From Acidimicrobiia bacterium (GTDB lineage Bacteria; Actinomycetota; Acidimicrobiia; Spongiisociales; ZC4RG35), in assembly GCA_028285585.1 (NCBI GenBank), contig JANQOU010000011.1:97961-161960 (forward strand): a stretch of DNA of 64,000 bases. Direction: 5' to 3'. Under the pieces are notes generated by a model. It was not told where the DNA came from and made no database searches. It worked only from the letters and a program-made list of their open reading frames with translations. Made by a program: the position numbers and the translations under genes. This document shows, in pieces, positions 44,346 through 52,548 of this stretch; position 1 is the first letter of the stretch; each line of letters begins with the position of its first letter.

Positions 44346-45499
44346 CTCAGGTTGACTGAGACTCCCAGCAACTCGGCTGAGGCAACGATCGTGTCGGCTT
44401 GTTCTTCGAGACTCAGGATGGTGTCGAAGATCGACATTCTTCCCGGGTCGCTGTCCGGCACGCCCTCCACCAGATGCTGGTCGAAGGGAACTGGGATGTC
44501 GCCTGCCTTCCCGATGCTGGCTGCGATCTCATCGCGAAGCCGATCGGCAAGCTCTTGGTCTTCGGCCGCAACCAAGTCGTAGATGCTGGTGCCGCTCACC
44601 GAGCCCACCTTGCCGAGATAAACCATCTCGATGCCGGCCGCGTTCCCGATGATGTCGGCTGTTGTGTTGTCCGCGAAGCAGGAGTGCTCGTCTTCCTGCG
44701 AGCGAGCCTCATAAGCGACGTTCATTCGCTCGCCTGCCAGCTCGCCACGGCTCAGCTCACCCATGCCGGTCATGATCATCCCGAGGGCCTCGTTGCTATC
44801 GAGGGCGACGAAGTCGGCGCGGTAGTTCTCAGCGCCGGGAGCCCAGGCGTCGACCATCTGCCCGAGATGGACGAGCAGCAGGTCTGAGGCGGTGGCCAGA
44901 TACAGCCCTCGCCTGTCGGCATTGGCTGCCGTCGTGTAGTCCTCGAAAGACCTGGAGCCCGGCCCGTCGAGCGAGAGATCCTGACCCCAAAGCAAGAACT
45001 CAATGGCATGCCATCCCGTCGAGATGTTGGCCTCGCCATCCTTTTCATTCAGCTCCACCAGCAGATCTGCGTCGATTGTCGGGAACTCGTCGCTCATGTT
45101 GACGATGCCGGAGTCGGGCGCACCCTCGACGTAGTCGATGTAAGCCTCGTCGAGTGGCCATGCGTTGATCAGGCCCTCGGGGCCAGAGTCTTCGTTGTCG
45201 ATGGGGCCTCCGTAGAAGCGGAAGACTTCTGTCGGGCCGTAGTCGTCCCGGGCTGTGAGCCATGATCGCTTGGCCGCCTCGAGGCTTGCCGCCGACGGGG
45301 CTGCCAGGAATGCGTCGATCGCCTCATCCATGGCCTCCGCAGAGGCAAGGCTGATGCTGTAGGCCTCGTGGACAACACTGGCATAGTTGTCGACTGCCGA
45401 CTCTCTCAGCTCGTCACTTGCCCCGCTGTCGGAACATGCTGCCAACACAAGAACTGCGGCTATCGCCGCAGCCAGCATCGGCGCTCTTCTTCTCGTCAC
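44342..45499 (-). CDS. Imelysin-family lipoprotein, IrpA-like (first gene of operon)
   Basis: The 385-residue protein has a lipoprotein signal (RRRAPMLAAAIAAVLVLAAC, lipid Cys at 22) and two helical lobes. The conserved GWHAIEFLLWGQD lies at residues 162-174, with His 164 and Glu 167 of the GxHxxE motif present, and RFYGGPIDNEDSGPEG near 94-109 is typical of iron-regulated IrpA proteins. The start is the GTG at 45499 behind GGAAAGG; an upstream open stretch of 36 codons is promoter DNA. It leads a four-gene operon with its own promoter and operator. Confidence 0.87.
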   Translation of the reverse strand: MTRRRAPMLAAAIAAVLVLAACSDSGASDELRESAVDNYASVVHEAYSISLASAEAMDEAIDAFLAAPSAASLEAAKRSWLTARDDYGPTEVFRFYGGPIDNEDSGPEGLINAWPLDEAYIDYVEGAPDSGIVNMSDEFPTIDADLLVELNEKDGEANISTGWHAIEFLLWGQDLSLDGPGSRSFEDYTTAANADRRGLYLATASDLLLVHLGQMVDAWAPGAENYRADFVALDSNEALGMIMTGMGELSRGELAGERMNVAYEARSQEDEHSCFADNTTADIIGNAAGIEMVYLGKVGSVSGTSIYDLVAAEDQELADRLRDEIAASIGKAGDIPVPFDQHLVEGVPDSDPGRMSIFDTILSLEEQADTIVASAELLGVSVNLS

Positions 45500-45516
45500 C
45501 TGCTCACCTTTCCTCG

Positions 45517-45568
45517 TAACGCAGATCGTTAGGTACCGAACGATATTTCCACTACCCAGACAGTGCAA
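45517..45568 (-). promoter_or_regulatory. Promoter and operator of the imelysin operon
   Basis: On the minus strand, TTGCAC (45568-45563) and TATCGT (45545-45540) are 17 bp apart. This places the transcript start near 45533. Directly there lies the inverted repeat TAACGATCTGCGTTA (45531-45517; 5-bp arms, 5-bp centre), the position of a classical repressor site. It does not match the IdeR/DtxR box I know. The leader is about 34 nt. Confidence 0.6.
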
Positions 45569-45584
45569 ATCCTCCTCGCACAAC

Positions 45585-45613
45585 TTGCTCAGATAATTTT
45601 GACTCAATATTCT
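45585..45613 (+). promoter_or_regulatory. Promoter and ArsR-type operator of the arsenic operon
   Basis: TTGCTC (45585-45590), a 17-bp spacer and TATTCT (45608-45613) form a promoter with its start at about 45620, giving a leaderless message for the ATG at 45621. Overlapping spacer and -10 is AATTTTGACTCAATATT (45595-45611), an almost perfect 17-bp palindrome with the TTGA/TCAA core seen in ArsR/SmtB operators. This predicts autorepression by the ArsR-domain protein. Confidence 0.7.
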
Positions 45614-45620
45614 TTGTGTT

Positions 45621-46277
45621 ATGAACAGTCGAGAAAGGGCAAGACGTCACGCGGCACTCGGTGACGAGAAGCGTCTCCTGATCGTCGACAGTCTCTCTCT
45701 CGGCGACCGGACTGTTGCCGAGCTGTCGGACATCCTGAAGATCGAGGGAAACCTGCTCGCCCACCACCTAGGCCTGCTCGAGGGGGCCGGGTTGATCGAA
45801 CGACGCGTCTCCGAAGGAGATCGTCGCCGGCGCTATGTGACCCTGCGGAGCGAAGACCCTCGGTTGCTGCGAGTGCCACTCCTGGCGCTCGGCGCCAAGG
45901 TGGCCTTCATATGCACTCAAAATTCGGCACGGTCGCAGTTCGCGGCGGCGATGTGGGAGCAGATGACAGGCGAGCCTGCGGCTAGTGCCGGGACACAGCC
46001 CTCGGCCCGAGTCCACCCGAAGGCCGTCAAGATCGCCTCTGAGTTCGAGCTCGACATCTCAGGAGCGACCCCCTCCACGTACTCGGAGCTGCCTGCCGAT
46101 CTCGATGTACTGGTGAGTGTCTGCGATCGGGCGGCAGAAGCAGGCCAGCCGGAAGCTGCCAGCAACCTCCACTGGTCGATCCCCGACCCAGTCCGTATCG
46201 GCACCCTCAACGCGTTCCGGTCAGCCTTTGGCGAGATCTCAGAACGCATGGGGAGGCTCACCGAGGGCGTGGTGTGA
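45621..46277 (+). CDS. ArsR-type HTH domain fused to LMW-phosphatase-type arsenate reductase
   Basis: Residues ~8-85 of this 218-residue protein are a winged helix of the ArsR family (HAALGDEKRLLIVDSL, RTVAELSDILKIEGNLLAHHL, GLIERRVSEGDRRRRYV). Residues ~92-218 are an arsenate reductase with the active loop CTQNSAR at 98-104 (CX5R) and the late Asp in SIPDPVR. The HTH part contains no Cys at all, so the standard As(III)-binding Cys pair is missing. The fusion could couple sensing to reduction or regulate through another ligand. It begins the operon; the channel gene overlaps by GTGA. Confidence 0.88.
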   Translation: MNSRERARRHAALGDEKRLLIVDSLSLGDRTVAELSDILKIEGNLLAHHLGLLEGAGLIERRVSEGDRRRRYVTLRSEDPRLLRVPLLALGAKVAFICTQNSARSQFAAAMWEQMTGEPAASAGTQPSARVHPKAVKIASEFELDISGATPSTYSELPADLDVLVSVCDRAAEAGQPEAASNLHWSIPDPVRIGTLNAFRSAFGEISERMGRLTEGVV

Positions 46278-46963
46278 ACAAGCAGACCCTCGGAGAAGCC
46301 CTGGGCACTGGCCTGCTGCTGTACGTCATCGTGGGCAGTGGCATCGCGGCGGAGGCACTTGCCGCTGATAGCGGTGTTCAGCTACTGGCCCACGCCGTCG
46401 CCGTGGGTCTTGGGCTCGGAGCCTTGATTGCGATGTTGCAGACCGTCTCCGGCGCTCACTTCAACCCGTCGGTGACCCTTGCCTTCTGGAGAACCCGGGC
46501 TTTGAGCACAGCCAAGGCAGCCCGATACGTCTTGGCTCAGGTGCTCGGCGGTGCACTAGGCGTGATGGCCGCCAACCTGAGCTTCAACCAAGACATCGTC
46601 ACGGTCTCCTCGACCACACGCAACGGATCCGGTCTGATTGTCGCCGAGGTGGTGGCCACCTTCGTTCTGGTGCTCCTGATCCTGGGCTTGGTGCGCACCG
46701 ACCGCCCTGGTGCGGTTCCCTTCGCGGTGGGAGCATGGGTGGCAACGGTGATCTTCGCCACGTCTTCGACCGGCTTTGCCAACCCTGCCGTGACCATCAC
46801 CCGCATCTTCACCGACACCTACACCGGCATCGCCCCGGTGTCGGTGCCCGCTTTTCTCACCGCCCAGGTGATAGCCGGCCTTGCCGCCGCGGCGCTTGCT
46901 GCCGTTCTCTACCCGATTTCGACGACAGAACACGCATCTGCACAGGAGGACCCATGCCCGTAA
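46274..46963 (+). CDS. Aquaporin/MIP-family channel (AqpS-like, arsenite exit)
   Basis: The 229-residue channel has six spans and the two pore motifs in half-helices: HFNPSVTLAFW (NPS instead of NPA) near residues 60-70 and FANPAVTITRIF near 172-183. The selectivity-filter Arg is in TITR. In arsenic operons such channels release arsenite down its gradient in place of an ArsB pump, as known for Sinorhizobium. GTG start overlaps the previous stop; its own 3' end overlaps the next gene by 10 bp. Confidence 0.87.
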   Translation: MNKQTLGEALGTGLLLYVIVGSGIAAEALAADSGVQLLAHAVAVGLGLGALIAMLQTVSGAHFNPSVTLAFWRTRALSTAKAARYVLAQVLGGALGVMAANLSFNQDIVTVSSTTRNGSGLIVAEVVATFVLVLLILGLVRTDRPGAVPFAVGAWVATVIFATSSTGFANPAVTITRIFTDTYTGIAPVSVPAFLTAQVIAGLAAAALAAVLYPISTTEHASAQEDPCP

Positions 46964-47598
46964 ACGAGCTCACCACCGCCGAGAAGCTTCAGATCCGAGA
47001 GGCAGCCGAACGGCTCGAGCGCCGCTTCGACGGGCAGCTCAACACCGAGACCATCGAGCGCTTCATGAACGAGTCACTCGAGAACTTGATGGGGCGCGCC
47101 AACACCAGTGCCTGGATCCCCTTGCTCGCCGAGCGATTCGCCAGGGACCGCCTCCGTGCCCTTGTTCGGCTGGAGACCGATCCGGGCACGCTCAACCCGA
47201 GCGTGCTGTTCCTGTGTGTGCACAACGCAGGGCGGTCGCAGATGGCCGCCGGCTGGATGCGTCACCTCGCCGGGGAAGAGATAGACGTCTTCTCCGGTGG
47301 ATCCGAGCCTGCCGAGGAGGTCAATCAGGCTGCCGTAGCTGCGATGGCCGAAAGAGGCGTCGACATCAGCACCGAGATCCCCCAGCCGTGGGCCGATGAG
47401 ATCGTCAGGGCGGCAGACGTGGTGGTCACGATGGGCTGCGGCGATGCCTGCCCGGTCTACCCCGGCAAGCGTTACGTGGACTGGGAGGTCGAGGACCCCT
47501 CAGGCAAGGCCGTCGAAGACGTCCGGCCGATCAGAGACGACCTCGAAGCACGAGTCCGCACTCTCATGTCCGAGCTGAAGATCCCCGCCCAGGTCTAA
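46954..47598 (+). CDS. arsC: Arsenate reductase (LMW-PTP fold) with N-terminal helical domain
   Basis: The 214-residue protein has an N-terminal three-helix region (~8-75) of the kind found in mycobacterial ArsC proteins. The catalytic loop is CVHNAGRSQ (Cys 88, Arg 94), and TMGCGDACPVYPGKRYVDWE carries Cys 162 and 166, which can relay oxidation to thioredoxin or mycothiol. VEDPSGK holds the Asp. It reduces arsenate to arsenite. I start at the ATG at 46954 behind CAGGAGGA; the earlier open frame is a shadow of the channel gene. It is the second ArsC of the operon. Confidence 0.9.
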   Translation: MPVNELTTAEKLQIREAAERLERRFDGQLNTETIERFMNESLENLMGRANTSAWIPLLAERFARDRLRALVRLETDPGTLNPSVLFLCVHNAGRSQMAAGWMRHLAGEEIDVFSGGSEPAEEVNQAAVAAMAERGVDISTEIPQPWADEIVRAADVVVTMGCGDACPVYPGKRYVDWEVEDPSGKAVEDVRPIRDDLEARVRTLMSELKIPAQV

Positions 47599-47625
47599 CT
47601 CGAGCAAACAAGTGGCCGGCTTCTC

Positions 47626-49875
47626 TCAGAACCGGTTGTTGCTGGTCTCTCCGAGCAACTGGCCCCTAAATGACCCGGCGCTGCGCACGAACATCACGTT
47701 CTTGAGTCCTGCCGACAGGGCGTCGAGACGCTGTGCGTACTCCGCCTCCTCCAAGTGAGCAATCCCGCGTAGGCCGAGCAGGACCAGGTCTGCGTCGCGA
47801 GAGCGCTCGGAGATCATCTCCTGGACGGTCACATCCTGCGGCTTCACCATCACGTCGATCGAAGCCTCGATCCTGGCCGCATCTGTGATCCGCTCAAGAG
47901 ACTCTTGGTTGTGCTCATACATCATCTGTGTCGTCGCGACGCTGTTGATCGTGATCTTCGCCTTTCTCCAAGCCGGGTTCTGAGAGATGAGGTGGGCGAA
48001 CAGAACCAGCATGTCACCGTTCTCCTGAAGGCCTCCCCACCACACGTGGATGACTTTGCCTCCCTCCCCTGCGCCTTGAGCACCGACACGGCAAATGACC
48101 CCCGACTTGCCGAGCAGAGCCACCCGCTCGATGACACGCAAGGCGACAACGTGGCTGTGCGGGGTCCTCCCCCAGCCGAACATCACCGTGTTCGACTCGA
48201 TCCCGGCGATCCCGTTGGCCTGGGCCACGGCAATGGCACCGTCCTCGATGTTCTCGACGACATCGACCTCGGCAAACCCGGCTATGCCCAGCCGCTCCAA
48301 CTCCGCGTTCAGGGCGGCGGCCTCCGTCTGGGCGCTTGCCGATTGCTCCTCGAGGGTGCCCGGCACCAGATGTGAGACCGTGAGTATCCCCCTGTCCTGG
48401 ACCAGCCAGGAGGCGAAGCGGACCAGGTCGGGGCGCCGGCCGCCCTCATCTGCGAACAGAAGAATGTTGGGGCGCCAGTTCCGCGGGTCGATGGGCAGCT
48501 TTCTCAACTGAAGAGCAGTTCTCCGAATCAGCGCCAACAAGGCTCCGCGCCTCAAGTCGCCCCAGGGCGCGGTCAGGGCGCGACGCCTCATGAAGACGTA
48601 CACACCGACCTGAAAGAGCACGGCGATGATCAGAGCGAGCGGGTTGATCAGGTACATCACGATGAAACATCCCGCCGCACCCGACAAGGAAGCCCACCAC
48701 GGAACGGTGAGGCTGGGCCTATAGGAGGGGTCACCGGACACCTTCTCCAACCCGGCCACGAGGTTGACCGTGCCATAGGTGGTCAGGAAGAACATGGTGA
48801 GAACTGGAGCCACAGCGTTCAGATCACCCAAAGCGACAGCCGTAGCCGCGATGGCGGTGGTGAACAGCAGCGGCATGCCGGGACCTTTGATCCAAGGCCA
48901 CTCCGTGCCCAGCGCACGCGGCAGCACCCGGTCGCCCACCATCGCCTGGAGTGTCCGCGGGGCGCCGAGGACGCTGCCCACGGCCGAGGAGAAGATGGCA
49001 CCCCACAGACCCCAAAGAACCAAGAAGAACAGCGGGCCTGCAAGATCGAACCAGATGAGATTGTTGGAAACCAACTCCTCGGGGGATGCGGCCGACGCCA
49101 GGACCACGGGCACCGCCAGATAGACGGCGAACCCGACCAGCACCGCCAGGATCGTGCCCCGAGGGATGGAGCGGCTCGGATGCTTGAGATCACCCGAGAG
49201 GGCAATGCCGGCCAGGATCCCTGTGACAGCCGGGAAGAAAACGGCGAACACGACCCAGAACTCTTCTGCACCTTCGGCAACCGCCGACAACGGGACCTCC
49301 ACGGGACCGGCGGTCAACACACCCACCACGAGACCAACCAGCGAAAGGGCAATGCCGAGCATGATTGGCAACTGAAGCCTCAGCGCAATGCCTGCGCCAC
49401 GCGCAGCTAGCAATGCCACGGCAAACACTGTGATGAAGGCGATCGCCCTCTCCGGAGCCTCTGGCCACACGGCAGTCACGCTCTCCGCGAGGCCAAACGC
49501 GTAGAGGGTCACAGACAGAGTCATCGCGAGGAAGAGCGGTATCCCGATCGCTGCCCCTACCTCTATGCCGAGGCTGCGCGAGATGATGTAGTACGCACCA
49601 CCGGTGCCGACACGCATGTTGGTTGCCACAGCAGAGACGGACAGGGCGGTGATCAGCGTCACGATGTGGGCGATGATCACGATGGCCAGCGCCCCAGCCA
49701 GGCCGACATTGCCAACCACCCAACCGGTTCGCAGATAGAGGATCACACCGAGGATGGTCAGGATCGACGGCGTGAACACCCCGATGAAGCCACCCAGCTT
49801 CCCGTCTCGCTCCCCCAGGAGCTGACGCCAGCTCAAACGACCCCGGCCGAGGCCGTTCCTACGGGCGGACATCAT
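47626..49875 (-). CDS. SLC12-like cation-chloride cotransporter / APC-superfamily permease
   Basis: The 749-residue protein has about twelve spans in residues ~30-480, beginning LGGFIGVFTPSILTILGVIL as in Na-K-Cl cotransporters, with TGGAYYIISRSLGIEVGAAIG and FFPAVTGILAGIALSGDLKHPSRSIPRGT following. The C-terminal ~270 residues form a soluble domain with a universal-stress-like RPNILLFADEGGRRPDLVRFASW and LIRTADLVLLGLRG-type end. The prokaryotic relatives move amino acids or K/Na with chloride. The start is ATG 49875 or 49872, inside the 3' end of the Kef-type gene, so translation is coupled. Confidence 0.85.
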   Translation of the reverse strand: MMSARRNGLGRGRLSWRQLLGERDGKLGGFIGVFTPSILTILGVILYLRTGWVVGNVGLAGALAIVIIAHIVTLITALSVSAVATNMRVGTGGAYYIISRSLGIEVGAAIGIPLFLAMTLSVTLYAFGLAESVTAVWPEAPERAIAFITVFAVALLAARGAGIALRLQLPIMLGIALSLVGLVVGVLTAGPVEVPLSAVAEGAEEFWVVFAVFFPAVTGILAGIALSGDLKHPSRSIPRGTILAVLVGFAVYLAVPVVLASAASPEELVSNNLIWFDLAGPLFFLVLWGLWGAIFSSAVGSVLGAPRTLQAMVGDRVLPRALGTEWPWIKGPGMPLLFTTAIAATAVALGDLNAVAPVLTMFFLTTYGTVNLVAGLEKVSGDPSYRPSLTVPWWASLSGAAGCFIVMYLINPLALIIAVLFQVGVYVFMRRRALTAPWGDLRRGALLALIRRTALQLRKLPIDPRNWRPNILLFADEGGRRPDLVRFASWLVQDRGILTVSHLVPGTLEEQSASAQTEAAALNAELERLGIAGFAEVDVVENIEDGAIAVAQANGIAGIESNTVMFGWGRTPHSHVVALRVIERVALLGKSGVICRVGAQGAGEGGKVIHVWWGGLQENGDMLVLFAHLISQNPAWRKAKITINSVATTQMMYEHNQESLERITDAARIEASIDVMVKPQDVTVQEMISERSRDADLVLLGLRGIAHLEEAEYAQRLDALSAGLKNVMFVRSAGSFRGQLLGETSNNRF

Positions 49876-51472
49876 CGCCCTGGCGGTCTTCTTCGTCTTC
49901 TCTGTGCTGGAGAAAGTGAACGGCGTCTCCGGCCAGAGCTTGACCCGCTTCCTCATAGAGATTCCGAGCCACGTCAACACCGGCTTCGTGCAAGTCGGCG
50001 ACTTGATCCCTGAACTGAGCCACGGCCGCGATCTTCGCTCGTGGCAGGAACTCCCGCACGCGGCGGGCACATTCGAGATTCGCTGCATGGCTGCTCATGG
50101 CCGCAACCACCAGCTCCACCTCTGGGTGCAGCCGCGCCCGCTCCCAAAAGCCGCGGTCGAGGGCATCACCTCTCACCACGACGCGCCCGCTCTCCTGGTG
50201 TCTCGATACCAGCTCGGCCTCTCGCTCCACACCAATGATCCTGCCCTGGCGATGCTCGACCAACTCGTCGTAGGAGCCTGTCCCGACACGACCCATGCCA
50301 AAAATGAGTATCCGGGCCGAGTCGAGATCGATGATCGCGTCCTCGGGGATGATCGGATGCCGCTCCAGCCGACGGAGCTGTGGGAACACCTTGTCGTAGA
50401 AGCGATAGCGATACTTGTTCGCCACCGAAGCGACGATGAAGGACCCGGCCACGGTGAGCCCGATGGTCTGAACCCACGATTCGGTGAGGAGCCCGCTGGC
50501 CACGGCGGCGACGGTCACCACCAGCCCGAACTCGCTGTAAGCCGAGAGTGTGATCGCCGTGTGCAGCGACGTCCGCCCGCGCAACCGGAACCGTGTGAGA
50601 AGCCAGATGAGGGCAATGCTTCGCGTCGGCAGCAGTGCGATGACCACGGCGGCGACAACTATCACCTCGACCGGCGGGGCACCGAGAAGACCCACGGAGA
50701 GGAAGAAGCCGACCAGGAGCAGATCTTTGACGCCAAGCATCTGATCCGCCATCTCATGGGCCCTGGCGTGGCCCGATAGCGCGTATCCAGCCACAAGGGC
50801 ACCAAGGTCCGACTTGAGCCCCACGATGTCAAAGACCGCCCCGGCACCGATGGCGGCGACGAACCCGAAGAGAATCAGCAGCTCGCCGTGACCAGCTCGG
50901 TCGATGACCCAACCCAGCAAAGGCTTCACGGCGAAGAACCCTGGAACGACAAGCAGGGCCCACACCGTCGGCGGCGTCCCCGACGTCGACGCGAGGAAGG
51001 CGACGGCAACCAGATCCTGGAGGATCAAGATCCCGATCGCGATCCGGCCACCGATCGACTCTGCCTCGTTGGTCTCTTCCAGAGCCTTGACAGCGAACAC
51101 CGTGCTCGAGAAGGAGAGCGCCAGTCCAACTATCAGCGCCGACCTGAAATCGAAGTCGGCGAACAGCTCACTGCCGATGTATTGCAGAAGGAAGAACCCG
51201 GCCACTGGCAAGAGGGTGCCGACGACTGCGAACAGAGCAGCACTGCCCCAGACGTAGTTGGGCTTGAGCGATCGGACGGTGAGCTTCAAGCCAATCGCAA
51301 ACAGGAGCAGCAACACGCCCAGGTCAGCCACGAGATCCAGCAGATCACTCGACTCGAACCCGAACGCTGCCAGCAGATAGCCCGCGATCAGGTATCCAAC
51401 CAACGGAGCCACGCCAAACCGCGAGACAACGAAGCCGAGCACGAATGCGGCGCCCAGCGCCACGATCTCCAT
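49859..51472 (-). CDS. Kef-type cation:proton antiporter with TrkA-N (RCK) domain
   Basis: The 537-residue protein has about twelve spans of the CPA2 family (FGVAPLVGYLIAGYLLAAFGF, ALSFSSTVFAVKALEE, GILILQDLVAVAFL, GLKSDLGALVAGYALSGH) and a C-terminal nucleotide-binding RCK domain with ARILIFGMGRVGTGSYDEL near residues 386-404. It would exchange K+ for H+ under control of bound nucleotide. Its last 17 bp overlap the SLC12-like gene, which suggests one K+ balance unit. ATG start, divergent from an AraC gene. Confidence 0.9.
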   Translation of the reverse strand: MEIVALGAAFVLGFVVSRFGVAPLVGYLIAGYLLAAFGFESSDLLDLVADLGVLLLLFAIGLKLTVRSLKPNYVWGSAALFAVVGTLLPVAGFFLLQYIGSELFADFDFRSALIVGLALSFSSTVFAVKALEETNEAESIGGRIAIGILILQDLVAVAFLASTSGTPPTVWALLVVPGFFAVKPLLGWVIDRAGHGELLILFGFVAAIGAGAVFDIVGLKSDLGALVAGYALSGHARAHEMADQMLGVKDLLLVGFFLSVGLLGAPPVEVIVVAAVVIALLPTRSIALIWLLTRFRLRGRTSLHTAITLSAYSEFGLVVTVAAVASGLLTESWVQTIGLTVAGSFIVASVANKYRYRFYDKVFPQLRRLERHPIIPEDAIIDLDSARILIFGMGRVGTGSYDELVEHRQGRIIGVEREAELVSRHQESGRVVVRGDALDRGFWERARLHPEVELVVAAMSSHAANLECARRVREFLPRAKIAAVAQFRDQVADLHEAGVDVARNLYEEAGQALAGDAVHFLQHREDEEDRQGDDVRP

Positions 51473-51537
51473 GAGCGATTATGTCACGAAGGGCTCGACG
51501 CCCGAGAAGCCCTACTCGTTCAGCCAACACGGCACTC

Positions 51538-52476
51538 ATGCCGGTACGTAGGATCGACACGGTGATCGGTGTCCAGCACAGATACCGGGGAAGATTGGGC
51601 TACGAGGCCTTTAAGGAGGATGTCGATCGATCACTGGTCGATCAGCAGATCCGCGCCCATCAACCTCCTGACAACTTCGACGCCTCGTTGGCACATGCTC
51701 CGATCGGCAGCATTGACCTCCTGGTTGCACAGGTGCCTCGTCTCGAGTCTCGCCGCTCTGCTGCCGACAGCGACGCGCCGGGCGTGTTCCTTCTCTTCGC
51801 CGAGAGAGGAGAAGGAACCATCGACTTCGGTGCCGACAGGGCTCCGATCGACCGCAACCACGTCGTCGTTGTCCCGGCAAACAAGAGGTTCTTCGTCGAC
51901 TATTCGGTCCCACCAACTGTGGCCTTCTTGGGCCTGAGCGACGAGCTTGTCGAACAGCGCTATCCGATGCTGCGTGGCCAGGCGAAGTCGATAGGTGGCG
52001 ACGCTCCTGTTGACTGGTGCCGAAGGACAGTGTTCGGGATGGCGCGCTCGATGAAGTCGTTTGAACCGGACTCGACCGCGGAGCTCGAGTCTGTGCTCCA
52101 CTCATCCGTGGCACTGTTGAGCCGATCGCTAGGGGGCCAATCCCGGCTTCCACTCCTCCGCTTCGAAGCTCGGCGTGCCATCGAGAACTGGACCGAGCTG
52201 AGAACCCTCAATGTGGCGAGCCTCTCGATGGAGCTCGGCGTTTCTCAGCGTCATCTACACCGCTCTTTCCTAGGCAGCACCACATCTGTGGCCAAGGCGA
52301 TCAGGAAACGCAGACTCGAGGAGGCGCGCTTCCTCCTGTCTTCGAGGCAGCGCACCGTCACCGAGGTTGCCTACGCCGTCGGATTCAGTGGGCCTTCCCA
52401 TCTCACAACATGGTTTCGAGAGCACTACGGAGTCACCCCCGCCACATACCAGGAAGATGTCACAGATCTGACCTAG
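51538..52476 (+). CDS. AraC-family transcriptional regulator
   Basis: Residues ~55-170 of this 312-residue protein form a cupin-like sensing part (APGVFLLFAERGEGTIDFG, NHVVVVPANKRFFVDYSVP). Residues ~215-312 are the double helix-turn-helix: LNVASLSMELGVSQRHLHRSF and TEVAYAVGFSGPSHLTTWF with HYGVTPATYQ at the end. I use the ATG at 51538; an in-frame ATG at 51481 would leave only 8 bp to the divergent Kef gene. It probably controls the hydrolase and amidase genes that follow. Confidence 0.85.
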   Translation: MPVRRIDTVIGVQHRYRGRLGYEAFKEDVDRSLVDQQIRAHQPPDNFDASLAHAPIGSIDLLVAQVPRLESRRSAADSDAPGVFLLFAERGEGTIDFGADRAPIDRNHVVVVPANKRFFVDYSVPPTVAFLGLSDELVEQRYPMLRGQAKSIGGDAPVDWCRRTVFGMARSMKSFEPDSTAELESVLHSSVALLSRSLGGQSRLPLLRFEARRAIENWTELRTLNVASLSMELGVSQRHLHRSFLGSTTSVAKAIRKRRLEEARFLLSSRQRTVTEVAYAVGFSGPSHLTTWFREHYGVTPATYQEDVTDLT

Positions 52477-52548
52477 ATCTGTCGTTGAGCTGATAGCCCG
52501 CATCGGCGGATCTCCATACGTTGCAACCAGGCAACTCAAGGGAGCGTC

